This document shows positions 44,656 through 53,006 of a stretch of DNA of 64,000 nucleotides, in pieces. Source of the DNA: Bradyrhizobium paxllaeri (GTDB lineage: Bacteria; Pseudomonadota; Alphaproteobacteria; Rhizobiales; Xanthobacteraceae); NCBI RefSeq assembly GCF_001693515.2, contig NZ_CP042968.1, positions 2,418,001 through 2,482,000 of the forward strand. The letters are read 5' to 3'. A model generated the notes under the pieces. It ran no database searches. It was not told where the DNA came from and worked only from the letters and a program-made list of their open reading frames with translations. The stretch's first letter is position 1, and every line of letters begins with the position of its first letter. Both the position numbers and the translations under genes were made by a program.

Positions 44656-46467
44656 GTGATTGTTTTGAGTATCATCCGCGATTGTCTCGATGCGTTGCTG
44701 CATCCCTCGGCACGATATGATGCGCTGACGCGTGCGCGTCATCGCGCGTTCATGGCGCCGCGGCTGCTCGGCAGCCTGGTGGCGCTTGCCGCTTTTCCGA
44801 TCTATCTGGCGATGCGCGGAGCGCCCACGGCGCTCGAGGTTGCGGCCTTCGCCTGGCTGATCGCTCCCATTCTGTTGTCCTGGTTCCTGTCGCGCACCGG
44901 CCGCTACGAAGGCGCGCATATCCTTTCCGCGCTGGCGCTGGCCGGCCTTGTCATGATGGTTGCCGTGACCACCGGCGGCATCGAATCCTTCGCCGCGGTC
45001 TGGCTCATCGTCGTTCCGCTGGAAGCTGCGCTATCGGCCTCGCGCCGCGTGGTCGCGTTCGCTTCCGCGCTGGCGCTGTCATGCGCCGCCATGTTGATCG
45101 CGCTTGGACATTTTCATCTCCTGCCGGTGGCGGAGCCGAACGCGGCCCTGCGCGGCGTCCTGATGGGGGCGGGCGTCGCTTCGGCGACGCTCTACGCGGC
45201 GGGACTCGCCGTCAGCGCCGAATCGCTGGCGCGCACGTCTGTGTCGTTGCTCTATCTCGAAGAGGATCGTTACCGCCTGCTGGCGCGGAACATGAGCGAC
45301 GTGATTTCGCGTCACAGTCGCAACGGCGCCGTGGGGTTCATTTCACCGGCGGCGGAAGCCATGCTCGGCACGCCCGGCGCCCGACTTACCGGCCACGGCC
45401 TGTTCGACCGCGTCCATGTCGCCGATCGGCCGGCCTATCTTACGGCGCTATCGGATGCCGCGGGCGGCAGCGAGCAGCGCAGCGTCGAATTCCGCCTGCG
45501 CCGCGATGCGGTGCGCGGCCAGAACACATCAGCCGATTTCATCTGGGTCGAGATGCGCTGCCGGCTGCTCGAGCAGGCTTCGCCCGAGGCCGAGGTCGTC
45601 GCCGTGATGCGCGACATCACCGACCGCAAGATGCAGGAGCAGGCCCTCGAAACGGCGCGCGCCGCCGCCGAGCAGGCCGATGCCTCCAAGACGCGCTTCC
45701 TCGCCACCATGAGCCACGAACTGCGCACGCCGCTCAACGCCATCATCGGTTTCTCCGAGATGATCGTGCATGAAGAGGCGATGATGCTCGATACCGCGCG
45801 CCGCAGGGAATATGCGCAGCTGATCAACGATTCCGGTCAGCATCTGTTGTCGGTCGTCAACGGCATCCTCGACATGTCCAAGATGGAAACCGGCAATTTC
45901 GAAATTTCGCCGGAGCCGTTCGCGCCGCGCGCGGCGCTGCTGCACTGCTGCAATCTGCTGGCGCTGAAGGCGCGCGACAACGGCGTCGATCTGATCACCC
46001 GCGCGGCGGAAGACTTGCCCGTCATGAATGGCGATCCCCGTGCGTTCAAGCAGATCGCGCTGAACCTCATCACCAATGCCATCAAGTTCACCGAGCGCGG
46101 CGGCAGCGTGACGGTTTCCGCCGCCGTCGAGGGATCGCGGCTGATGCTGGGTGTCACCGACACCGGGGTCGGTATCGCGGCCGAGGACCTCGCGCGGATC
46201 GGCGATCCGTTCTTCCAGGCCGGCAAGACCTATCAGCGCAAGCACGAAGGCACCGGCCTCGGCCTGTCGATCGTGAAGGGACTGGTCGCATTGCATAATG
46301 GCGAGATGAACGTGCAGAGCAGCGTCGGCGAGGGCACCACGGTGACCGTTACCTTGCCGCTTGACTTTGCGCCGTCGCTGGCGCCTTCAAACAACATCGC
46401 GACGCTGAAACCGGCGCAGCGACCCGAATCTCAGGACGAAGCCCAGCAGGTGAAGAAGCGTGCCTAG
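44656..46467 (+). CDS. Multi-pass PAS sensor histidine kinase (DivJ/PdhS-like)
   Basis: A 603-residue kinase. About five or six membrane helices (33-185) are followed by a PAS domain (about 205-325, VISRHSRNGAVGFISPAAEAML), the dimerisation domain with His354 in MSHELRTPLNAIIGFSEM, and an ATPase domain with NLITNAIKF, DTGVGI and GTGLGLSIVKGLV. The His-box and layout are those of cell-cycle kinases such as DivJ or PdhS, but I cannot confirm orthology. The start is GTG 44656. It overlaps the peptidoglycan-binding gene by 8 bases, suggesting an envelope-linked signal or output. Confidence 0.9.
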   Translation: MIVLSIIRDCLDALLHPSARYDALTRARHRAFMAPRLLGSLVALAAFPIYLAMRGAPTALEVAAFAWLIAPILLSWFLSRTGRYEGAHILSALALAGLVMMVAVTTGGIESFAAVWLIVVPLEAALSASRRVVAFASALALSCAAMLIALGHFHLLPVAEPNAALRGVLMGAGVASATLYAAGLAVSAESLARTSVSLLYLEEDRYRLLARNMSDVISRHSRNGAVGFISPAAEAMLGTPGARLTGHGLFDRVHVADRPAYLTALSDAAGGSEQRSVEFRLRRDAVRGQNTSADFIWVEMRCRLLEQASPEAEVVAVMRDITDRKMQEQALETARAAAEQADASKTRFLATMSHELRTPLNAIIGFSEMIVHEEAMMLDTARRREYAQLINDSGQHLLSVVNGILDMSKMETGNFEISPEPFAPRAALLHCCNLLALKARDNGVDLITRAAEDLPVMNGDPRAFKQIALNLITNAIKFTERGGSVTVSAAVEGSRLMLGVTDTGVGIAAEDLARIGDPFFQAGKTYQRKHEGTGLGLSIVKGLVALHNGEMNVQSSVGEGTTVTVTLPLDFAPSLAPSNNIATLKPAQRPESQDEAQQVKKRA

Positions 46468-47203
46468 GCGTATTGACGACGACGAAGACGAGATGCCGCG
46501 CCGCCGCCGCCGTGGCGCGAAGGCGGTTGCGATCGAAGCGGAGGAAGAGCGTCGCGGTCTCCTGACGCGCATCTTCCTGCACAGTCCGAAGGACGTGATC
46601 GCGGGCCTGCTTGCGGCTGCCGCGATCTGCGCCATCGTCGCCAATGCATTGTTTCTGCAGGCTGGCCGCCATCCCTCGCCGATGTTCGGCTCGGTCGTGA
46701 CGCTGCCGGCGCCGCAGGCTGCCGTGTCGAACCCGTTGCCGCGCCCGCGCCCGGTCGAATTGACCGGAAGGCCAGGCGATTCAGATCCGCCGGAAATCCG
46801 GCCGGTCGAGGTGAGGAGCGCGGAACCCAAGACCTCTGATTCCAGGAGTTCTGATTTCAGGAGTTCCGATTCCAGGAACGCCGAACCCAAGAATGCCGAT
46901 CCCATGGCCAATCTGGTGGTCAAGTCGACCGGCGCGCCTACTACGGCGCCTGCCAATGTAGCGCGGCCGCCGGCGCCGATTCCGGCCACTACGCAAAGCG
47001 CCGGCGCGCGCCGCGTGGCGGCGGTGCAGCGCGCGCTCACGCAATATGGCTATGGCCAGTTGAAGCCGACCGGGGCGGTCGGTTCGGACACGCAGGCCGC
47101 GATCTCGAAATTCGAGCGCGACCGCAAGCTCCCGGTGACCGGACAAATGTCCGATCGGCTGGTGAAGGAGCTCACGGCCATGATTGGGCACCCGATCGAC
47201 TAG
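46460..47203 (+). CDS. Membrane-anchored peptidoglycan-binding domain protein
   Basis: A 247-residue protein starting at a GTG in the last codons of the kinase gene. It has a basic/acidic N-terminus (MPRRIDDDEDEMPRRRRRG), a membrane helix (about 47-68), a disordered periplasmic linker including a three-copy SDSRS-type repeat, and a C-terminal PG_binding_1 domain (about 183-245, RRVAAVQRALTQYGYGQLKPTG). The domain should bind the cell wall. Coupling to a sensor kinase suggests that the pair works in envelope or division control; this is inference. Confidence 0.85.
   Translation: MPRRIDDDEDEMPRRRRRGAKAVAIEAEEERRGLLTRIFLHSPKDVIAGLLAAAAICAIVANALFLQAGRHPSPMFGSVVTLPAPQAAVSNPLPRPRPVELTGRPGDSDPPEIRPVEVRSAEPKTSDSRSSDFRSSDSRNAEPKNADPMANLVVKSTGAPTTAPANVARPPAPIPATTQSAGARRVAAVQRALTQYGYGQLKPTGAVGSDTQAAISKFERDRKLPVTGQMSDRLVKELTAMIGHPID
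46835..46879 (+). repeat. Three 15-bp tandem coding repeats
   Basis: TCTGATTCCAGGAGT-type units at 46835-46849, 46850-46864 and 46865-46879, with one to three base differences, encode SDSRS, SDFRS and SDSRN in the linker of the peptidoglycan-binding protein. In-frame copy-number change here would lengthen or shorten the linker. Confidence 0.85.
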
Positions 47204-47222
47204 GCGGAAAGCTCTCGTTTGT

Positions 47223-47237
47223 AATGACAATGTCATT
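47223..47237. promoter_or_regulatory. Palindromic operator candidate of the toxin-antitoxin operon
   Basis: AATGACA-a-TGTCATT is a perfect inverted repeat of 7-bp arms, 40 bases before the antitoxin ATG and overlapping the expected promoter. DUF1778 antitoxins repress their own operon by binding such sites through a ribbon-helix-helix domain. Confidence 0.65.
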
Positions 47238-47276
47238 GCATATCTGATATGGTTCCCCGACGAGGAGAAATGGACC

Positions 47277-47546
47277 ATGTCAGCGACTGCCCGTGACACC
47301 CTGAACATGCGCATCAAGCCCGAGGATCGGACTCTGTTCGATTGGGCCGCCAAGGTTCAAGGCAAGACACGCACCGACTTCATTCTTGAGGCCGCCCGAC
47401 GCGCTGCCGAAGAGGCGCTGCTCGATCGCGCCGTCATCCAGGTAAGTGCCAAGGCTTACGCGGACTTTATTGCACGGCTCGAGGCGCCACCATCGCCGAA
47501 CAAACGACTCAAGCGCACCATGCAGGGTAAGGCTCCCTGGGAATGA
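47277..47546 (+). CDS. DUF1778 (TacA-type) antitoxin
   Basis: An 89-residue antitoxin. The N-terminus (ARDTLNMRIKPEDRTLFDWAAKVQGKTRTDFILEAARRAAEE) is a ribbon-helix-helix domain for DNA binding and dimerisation; the C-terminus (about 58-89, KAYADFIARLEAPPSPNKRLKRT) is the toxin-wrapping segment. ATG 47277 has GAGGAGA upstream and overlaps the toxin start by 4 bases. It should neutralise the GNAT toxin and repress the operon at the palindrome at 47223. Confidence 0.92.
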   Translation: MSATARDTLNMRIKPEDRTLFDWAAKVQGKTRTDFILEAARRAAEEALLDRAVIQVSAKAYADFIARLEAPPSPNKRLKRTMQGKAPWE

Positions 47547-48034
47547 AGCTCGGTCCTCCGTCGTCGATCGAGGATGGTCACGATGTGTCGGCGTTTTCGT
47601 GCGGTCATCCAGCTCTTGATGATTGGCTCAGGCGTCGCGCGTTAGCCAATCACAAGAGTGGTGCATCGCGAACTTTCGTTGTTTGCGAGGGAAGTCGTGT
47701 CGTTGCCTATTATGCGCTGGCGGCAGGCGCACTCGCCTGCGCGGAGGCGACGGGAAGATTCAGGCGCAACATGCCTGACCCAATTCCGGTAGCTATCCTT
47801 GCCCGCCTTGCCATCGACAATGGATACCAGAAACGAGGTTTGGGACGGGCCCTGTTCCGTGACGCAGCGCTACGCATACTTGGTGCCGCCGACGCCATCG
47901 GCATACGCGGACTTCTGGTGCACGCAATCTCCGAGGAAGCCGCAAGTTTTTATCGCGCTGTCGGCGTGGAATCCTCACCCGCAGACCCCCAAACGCTGAT
48001 GGTGACTCTGGCCGACCTGCAGGCCGCTTTGTGA
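47543..48034 (+). CDS. GNAT-family toxin (TacT-type)
   Basis: A 163-residue acetyltransferase. The acetyl-CoA site is ARLAIDNGYQKRGLGRALFRDA (about 93-114), and the catalytic Tyr region is ASFYRAVGV (about 136-144). TacT-type toxins acetylate the amino acid on charged tRNAs and stop translation; which tRNA is hit cannot be read here. The ATG overlaps the antitoxin stop (ATGA), a standard coupled toxin-antitoxin pair. Confidence 0.92.
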   Translation: MKLGPPSSIEDGHDVSAFSCGHPALDDWLRRRALANHKSGASRTFVVCEGSRVVAYYALAAGALACAEATGRFRRNMPDPIPVAILARLAIDNGYQKRGLGRALFRDAALRILGAADAIGIRGLLVHAISEEAASFYRAVGVESSPADPQTLMVTLADLQAAL

Positions 48035-48131
48035 GACACTCGATCGTGCGAAGGATATCTGTCGTGAAGCGTCACGGACGTGAGGCTGGTGGTACTAGCG
48101 TCCGCCCGGTCGCTGGCCTATCGTCGATTCC

Positions 48132-48476
48132 ATGCGATTGAAATCATCCATCTGGGTGGCCGCTTACCTGCGCCGCTGCCAGAATGAGGGAATATTTGGC
48201 GCCGTGCGCAAGCGCGGTGCGGAAGAGGCGGGGGCGGTGTTTATCAAGGTGGCGTTGCTTGACGGCAACGCCATGCTGTATGCGCCCGCGCCGCAGACCG
48301 TCTATGACGAGAGCCGGCCGGCCGAGCGGCTGTTCGCGCCGGCTTCGCCGCAGCCGGTGCCGGAGCAATCGGTGGAAGAACGCCTTGCCAAGGAGCTGCG
48401 TTTCGATCCCGACGCCTGGATCGTCGAGACCGAGGACCGGGCAGGGCGGCATTTTCTGGAGCTGGCGAAAGCCTAA
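48132..48476 (+). CDS. DUF1491 protein
   Basis: A 114-residue protein opening LKSSIWVAAYLRRCQNEGIFGAVRKRGAEEAGAVFIKV, then RFDPDAWIVETEDRAGRHFL. This is DUF1491, an alphaproteobacterial family of unknown function, here at its usual size. No signal peptide. The TAA stop is part of the next repeat's hairpin. Confidence 0.85.
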   Translation: MRLKSSIWVAAYLRRCQNEGIFGAVRKRGAEEAGAVFIKVALLDGNAMLYAPAPQTVYDESRPAERLFAPASPQPVPEQSVEERLAKELRFDPDAWIVETEDRAGRHFLELAKA

Positions 48477-48601
48477 AGCGAGATGACGTTTCTTCGAATC
48501 GTCATCCCGCTTTAGCTATTTGTTTGAGCATGATCTCCGCGCAAACGCGTTCCGCGTTTGTCGCGAGGGAAAACCGCTACACACTTTTCCGGATCATGCT
48601 C
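48474..48601. repeat. Composite palindromic element filling a convergent gap
   Basis: Hairpin 1: 48474-48487 with 48501-48514, 14 bp and one mismatch, starting at the DUF1491 stop codon. Hairpin 2: CAAACGCG/CGCGTTTG (48542-48549/48553-48560), inside long arms GAGCATGATC/GATCATGCTC (48526-48535/48592-48601). It ends exactly at the DUF2336 stop. The GATCATGC end recurs at 3974-4020 and near 55660, so the family is dispersed. Confidence 0.78.
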
Positions 48602-49578
48602 TAGCGTTTCGAACCGTCGGTGCCGGTGCGAACCGCCGGCGCAGTTCCGGGCTGCACGGCCGGCCGCGTTTGCGAATTCGGCACGCGGGCGCGATGGCGT
48701 TCGTCATCGTACAGCGCGGCGCGATATTTGGCGCGGCTGACTGCCATGGTCGAGCCACGCCACGCGGCCAGCATGACCAGCGCGGATCGTTCGCTCAAAC
48801 GGTCGTAAAGCCGTGACAAGCGATAGACATTGTGCACGGACGAGCCGAACTCGGGATTGAGGAACAGCAGCACGCGCTGGAACGCCGCGCTCGGCATGTC
48901 AAGCGCGCGTGCCGCACAGGCCAGTGGCTCGCCGCCGGGGTCGTTGACGACCTGCGCCGCGATCCGCGATGGCAGGATCAGGGCGTCGCCGAGTTCGAGT
49001 GTGAAGTTTTCGATGTCCTCGGCGAAGGCGGCCATCTCCAGGATATGGAGCGCGCGGGCGGCGCGCGCTGCGGAAATTCGCGGCGCAGCCTTCAGCGGCG
49101 TGTCGGAGAGATTGTGCAGGATCTGCGCGCGCTCGCTCGGGCCGGCCGAGAAGAACATGTCGGTGATTTCGGCGGCATCATTGGGCCGCATCGACAGGTT
49201 GGATGCCATTCGCAACTGTGCTTCGCTCAGTGGCTTCACCGTCGGCGCATCGGCAGGAGCGGCGGCAATCGCAGCCGCAAGCGGCGGGGCTTCGCTGGGT
49301 TGCGAGCGCCGCAGGCCGAGCTTGACCATGATCGCGGCCGGTGTCGCCGGATAGATCGCAAGCCGTGCCCGCACCGCGGCGCGGGTGGCGTCGTCGACCT
49401 GGTCGATCAGGCGGGAGGCGAGTTCGACGAACTGCCGTTCCTCGTCGGCGGAGTGGGCGCTGGCCTGGACATAGAGGTCGGTCAGCACGCGCAGCAAGGT
49501 CGGGCGGATATCGACGCCCTCGCGGCGCGAGAGCGTCATCAGCCCGTCGAATCCCGGAAACAATGGAGCTGCCGTCAT
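48601..49578 (-). CDS. DUF2336 domain-containing protein (second copy in window)
   Basis: A 325-residue, mostly helical soluble protein. The core is recognisable from LTLSRREGVDIRPTLLRVLTDLYVQ-type helices and VDDATRAAVRARLAIYPATP, matching DUF2336, as at 9424-10533 but with low similarity to it. No catalytic motif. Upstream on the opposite strand is the small gene at 49827. The function of the family is not known. Confidence 0.8.
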   Translation of the reverse strand: MTAAPLFPGFDGLMTLSRREGVDIRPTLLRVLTDLYVQASAHSADEERQFVELASRLIDQVDDATRAAVRARLAIYPATPAAIMVKLGLRRSQPSEAPPLAAAIAAAPADAPTVKPLSEAQLRMASNLSMRPNDAAEITDMFFSAGPSERAQILHNLSDTPLKAAPRISAARAARALHILEMAAFAEDIENFTLELGDALILPSRIAAQVVNDPGGEPLACAARALDMPSAAFQRVLLFLNPEFGSSVHNVYRLSRLYDRLSERSALVMLAAWRGSTMAVSRAKYRAALYDDERHRARVPNSQTRPAVQPGTAPAVRTGTDGSKR

Positions 49579-49826
49579 GTGAGGTTGTACGCGACTTCGG
49601 TAATTCCCTTCGCGGCAGCCTACGCAGGGCGCTTTAAGAGTTGGTTAAGGAAAACAGCCCTTGAAAAAATCCGATAAAATTTGAGCTTTCGGTGCGCTGG
49701 TGGGAGCGCCGGAGCCCGTAGCTGTACCGTCTGCACAAATTAAGATGCCGTTAACCACGTTCTGTTCTGAATAATGGCATGTCGCCGGTCAAATCGTGTC
49801 CGCGCGGCAACCAGAGAGAACGGAAC

Positions 49827-50027
49827 ATGGGCACCATCATTGAATTTCCGGCGGATGCGGCTTCGCGACGGCCGGGCTCAACCATGGATGGCGCTCCACG
49901 CGATGGTCTGGGAACCGTGCTGATTCTTCCTGTTGTCCGTATCGAGCGTAGAGCCGGCGAGACCGGCGATGGGCGCGGACCGGAAGAGGGCACTGCGCCC
50001 GGTCGCCGTCGCCGTCGGCGCCCCTGA
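49827..50027 (+). CDS. Short basic conserved protein
   Basis: A 66-residue protein starting MGTIIEFPADAASRRPGSTMDG, with an Arg-rich tail ending GRRRRRRP. ATG 49827 has GAGAGAACGG upstream. The N-terminus MGTIIEFP is a pattern I have seen in several short rhizobial proteins. It lies 16 bases before the lipoprotein gene. Function unknown. Confidence 0.62.
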   Translation: MGTIIEFPADAASRRPGSTMDGAPRDGLGTVLILPVVRIERRAGETGDGRGPEEGTAPGRRRRRRP

Positions 50028-50043
50028 ACGACGGAATTTTGAA

Positions 50044-50817
50044 ATGCCGGAGAAGTGCCTCCCGATCCGGACCGCCGGGCTTCGGTCACTCCCGGCTCTC
50101 ATGCTGCTTGTTCTCGGAGTGGCGCTCGGCGGCTGCAGCGGCGGCGATTTCGGCCGCACCCGCGCCGACATGCGCAACGACGACATGCACCGCTGGATCG
50201 GCGCCGAGGCCACCGCAAGCGTCGGCCTCAAGCCTTCACACTTCCAGCTCACCGAAAACGAGCGCCAGCTTCGCGATCTCGCCTATCCCCTGATCGAGCC
50301 GCCGCATTCGCGGCCGGCATGGAAGAGCGTGTTCGGCGATTACCAGCCGCTACCCTCGCCATGGCGGCAGAAGGTCGTGTTCGACCGCACGACCTACGGG
50401 CGCGCCTTGATCGACGAGCCGCACCGTTCGCATACCTCGCGCTATCAGCAGATCATCGAGGATGTTCGCAACGACATTACGCGGTTCGAACCGTTCTTTG
50501 CCTCCGCCGTGCGCGTCATCGAACTCGACCGCAAGCGCAGCGCCAGCCTGAAGATGGTGTCGGAACTGTCGCCGGCCGAGCAGGCCGATGCGATCGCCCG
50601 CATGGAAGAGAACACGCTGATCGTGCAATGGGTCCAGCAATGCCTGGAGCGGCGCATCTCTTCATACCGGTGGGCGCTGGAGCGGCTGGTGATCCACGCG
50701 CCCGACGGCATCGCCGCCGACGCCGACCGCCTGATCGGCGAACTCGCGGCGCAGACCGCCAATCCGCCGGTCGCAGCCCAGCCCGTGATCGGACGCGCGG
50801 TGACCGTGAAAGGCTAG
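50044..50817 (+). CDS. Lipoprotein of unknown function
   Basis: A 257-residue protein with a lipoprotein signal peptide: basic N-terminus, hydrophobic core (SLPALMLLVLGVALGG) and lipobox LGGC (Cys at about 30). The mature part is mostly helical, with acidic and Arg-rich segments (SRYQQIIEDVRNDITRFEPFF). It should be anchored in the outer or inner membrane. I chose ATG 50044 over upstream starts because the signal begins there. No domain recognised. Confidence 0.82.
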   Translation: MPEKCLPIRTAGLRSLPALMLLVLGVALGGCSGGDFGRTRADMRNDDMHRWIGAEATASVGLKPSHFQLTENERQLRDLAYPLIEPPHSRPAWKSVFGDYQPLPSPWRQKVVFDRTTYGRALIDEPHRSHTSRYQQIIEDVRNDITRFEPFFASAVRVIELDRKRSASLKMVSELSPAEQADAIARMEENTLIVQWVQQCLERRISSYRWALERLVIHAPDGIAADADRLIGELAAQTANPPVAAQPVIGRAVTVKG

Positions 50818-50843
50818 GGCGGTTTGGTGTCGCCCTGCCGCAC

Positions 50844-52352
50844 TCAGGCCGCGCGAACGTAGCCGTAGCGGAGGTTCGAGGGCTGCGTCGCCGCTTGAGC
50901 GTACTCGTTCTTGAGCGCCGCGAGGCGGTCCTCGGAATAGGTTGGCATCCTCGTGTTTTCGGCCGCCTTGAGCTTGATCTTGTAAAACCTGAGTGCATTG
51001 CCCGAGAAGATCTGCTGCTTGGTGGCGCTATTGGCGTCGCCGAGCGGCGCAAAGCCGTATTTCTTCTGCATGTCCTCGGGAATTTCGAGGCGGCGCAGCG
51101 CCTCGATCTGCCACTGCGGTGAGCCGTACCAGACCGAGTCAGTACCCCACATGACGTGATCAACCCCCATGCCCTTGATCAACGTGCCGACCAGCGCGGC
51201 GCAGAACTTCGGATGCGCCACCGCCGAGTTGGCAAAGGACGTGCCGAGCTCGGCATAGACATTGGTGACGCCGAACTTCTGCGGGATTTCCGCGAGGTCC
51301 GTGGCCCACTGGATGCGGCCGGTCTGCTCGAACTCCGCCCACGCCTTGTCCGGCAGTTCGAGGAACGCCCGCAGCGCCGAGTGATAGATCACGAAATTCA
51401 TCTGCGGCCAGTCCTTCGCCGCCTTTCCGATGTCCCACGCGGTTGCGTATTCCCACACGCCGGCGAACGACTTCTCGTAATCGGGCGGCAGCAGCCCCTT
51501 GTGGATGCACAGCGTGTTGATGCCGGCCTTCACGGCTTTTTCGTAGAACGGATACATCACCTGCTCGTCGTCGAGCCGCCAGGGGAACTTGGAGGGCGCC
51601 AGCGGATCGCCGATCGTGTAGGACTTCCAGGAATCCGGCTTGTAGACCTCGATCGCCTTGTCGACCTCCTCCATCCAGCCGGGCTGCTTTGGGGTGATGA
51701 CGCTGTGCGCCAGCAGACGGCGCGAACCGGCGAAGTCGTTGATGAGTTCGCGTGCCTTGACGATCTGCTCGTTGGAAAGGAGCCACCAGCTCGGATCGTC
51801 GAACGGCGCTCCGCTCAGGAGCGCCACGTTGGTGTCGCTGTCGTAGTAGATCTCTTTCACATAATTCTGGAACTTGTAGCGGCCGAGCGAGGAGACGCCC
51901 TCTTCCTTCATCTTCGGATTCCAGTGCTGGCTTGCAAAGTCGGCCAGCCCCAGAAGCTCCTTGTGATCGAAGTCGTCGCGCACGAAATGGGTCTGAACGT
52001 CGAAAATGAACTGGCTTGAGAGTCCCTGCGCCCGCGCCAGCATCAATTCAGGCTCTCGCGCCTCCGCGGCCGCGACCTGGAAAACATTGCCATAGACGTC
52101 GTTCATGGCGAGGAATGCCGCCGCCATTCCGCAACTCGTGTGCAGGAACTGCCTGCGGCTCAAGCCGAGGTGCTTGCCGTTAGCGTCGGCGAGCTCGTTG
52201 ATCCGTGCCTCGACCTTTTTTTGCACCGCGCTCTGCGGGGGCGGCAGATACTCGCCGTTGGAAACAATCTGAGTGGGAATAGGCATTGGCGCCGATGCTG
52301 CCTCCGCGCCTGCGACAAGACGTTGCTCTCGCTCACTAAGCCAGGTGCTCAT
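50844..52352 (-). CDS. Amidohydrolase-2 family protein with internal twin-arginine motif
   Basis: A 502-residue metallo-hydrolase of the TIM-barrel amidohydrolase-2 group (decarboxylases and hydrolases). Visible parts are FDVQTHF, SALRAFLELP and MWGTDSVWYGSPQWQIEA, with the Asp of the metal site in GTD. A Tat-like signal SRRQFLHTSCGMAAAFLA begins at residue 65, after a charged N-terminal extension, which is unusual. ATG 52352 has GGAGAAGAAC directly upstream, so the extended start is well supported. Export would place it in the periplasm, if the internal motif is used. Substrate unknown. Confidence 0.82.
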   Translation of the reverse strand: MSTWLSEREQRLVAGAEAASAPMPIPTQIVSNGEYLPPPQSAVQKKVEARINELADANGKHLGLSRRQFLHTSCGMAAAFLAMNDVYGNVFQVAAAEAREPELMLARAQGLSSQFIFDVQTHFVRDDFDHKELLGLADFASQHWNPKMKEEGVSSLGRYKFQNYVKEIYYDSDTNVALLSGAPFDDPSWWLLSNEQIVKARELINDFAGSRRLLAHSVITPKQPGWMEEVDKAIEVYKPDSWKSYTIGDPLAPSKFPWRLDDEQVMYPFYEKAVKAGINTLCIHKGLLPPDYEKSFAGVWEYATAWDIGKAAKDWPQMNFVIYHSALRAFLELPDKAWAEFEQTGRIQWATDLAEIPQKFGVTNVYAELGTSFANSAVAHPKFCAALVGTLIKGMGVDHVMWGTDSVWYGSPQWQIEALRRLEIPEDMQKKYGFAPLGDANSATKQQIFSGNALRFYKIKLKAAENTRMPTYSEDRLAALKNEYAQAATQPSNLRYGYVRAA

Positions 52353-52685
52353 TGTTCTTCTCCATCCTTGGGCGCCATCGACGATGCTGGTCGGTGCGCG
52401 CATGAGGCCCGCGTTTGGCCACTGCCGATCAGTTAGATGGACGAAATAGCCGTACCCTCTCGTTCGGCTGCGCATGAGGCCATCACACGCGCCTCATTGC
52501 CCAGGCGAGTCTCTTCATCATTTCGTGTTGCGAGAGTACGGACGCACTTTGCAAAGCTACTTGCGGTAGTGGCGGCATCAGCGCCGAATTCAATGCTCAA
52601 ACTTCCATTGGCGCAAGCAAGTTATCCGACAGTCACACTGTCCCAACGCGCCATTGCGACTGGCTGGGTTTGCTGGAGCACTATG

Positions 52686-52790
52686 CGCATCGAAAACCAG
52701 GAGCGCTTGCGGGCGCTCAAGGCCAATCACGGTGACGCCGTGACCATCTTCAACAGCCATGATCCCGTGGACTACGACAACTGCCGTTGT
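52686..52790 (+). pseudogene. Possible C-terminal remnant of an MBL-fold hydrolase
   Basis: About 35 codons encode NQERLRALKANHGDAVTIFNSHDPVDYD, which resembles the last segment of metallo-beta-lactamase-fold hydrolases such as AHL lactonases. The frame before it lacks the expected HxHxDH motif and helices. It lies in the 742-base gap 52353-53094. Confidence 0.35.
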
Positions 52791-52874
52791 GGTCAGCACC
52801 AGGCCGGACCATCCGCCACAGGGTGTTGATGTCCCTGCGCATCATCCATATTCCGCGACGCCAAGCGGCCGGCG

Positions 52875-52903
52875 TTGACGCTTGAGCGTTTTGCCGCCAT
52901 ATA
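52875..52903 (+). promoter_or_regulatory. Promoter of the threonine attenuator
   Basis: TTGACG (52875-52880) and CATATA (52898-52903) are separated by 17 bases. The start of transcription, about 7 bases after the -10 element, falls at or next to 52910, the A of the leader ATG, so the leader peptide would be leaderless. Confidence 0.6.
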
Positions 52904-52909
52904 CAGCGC

Positions 52910-52987
52910 ATGAATAAGCTTCGCTCAGCCGCATTGACCACCACCGCGACCGCTTACGGCGGATCGCCTGCTGGTTGCGCGCGCTAG
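52910..52987 (+). CDS. Threonine-rich leader peptide of an attenuator
   Basis: A 25-codon ORF, MNKLRSAALTTTATAYGGSPA then GCAR, with four threonine codons in five (ACC ACC ACC GCG ACC at 52937-52951). There is no Shine-Dalgarno sequence, and the promoter places the transcript start at its ATG. It ends 19 bases before a strong terminator stem, and the gene after the terminator encodes a threonyl-tRNA synthetase. Ribosome stalling at the Thr codons when charged tRNA-Thr is low should prevent termination. The rhizobial trpL leader has the same leaderless layout. Translation is not shown. Confidence 0.7.
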   Translation: MNKLRSAALTTTATAYGGSPAGCAR

Positions 52988-53006
52988 AGACAAGCGTACT
53001 TCACCC

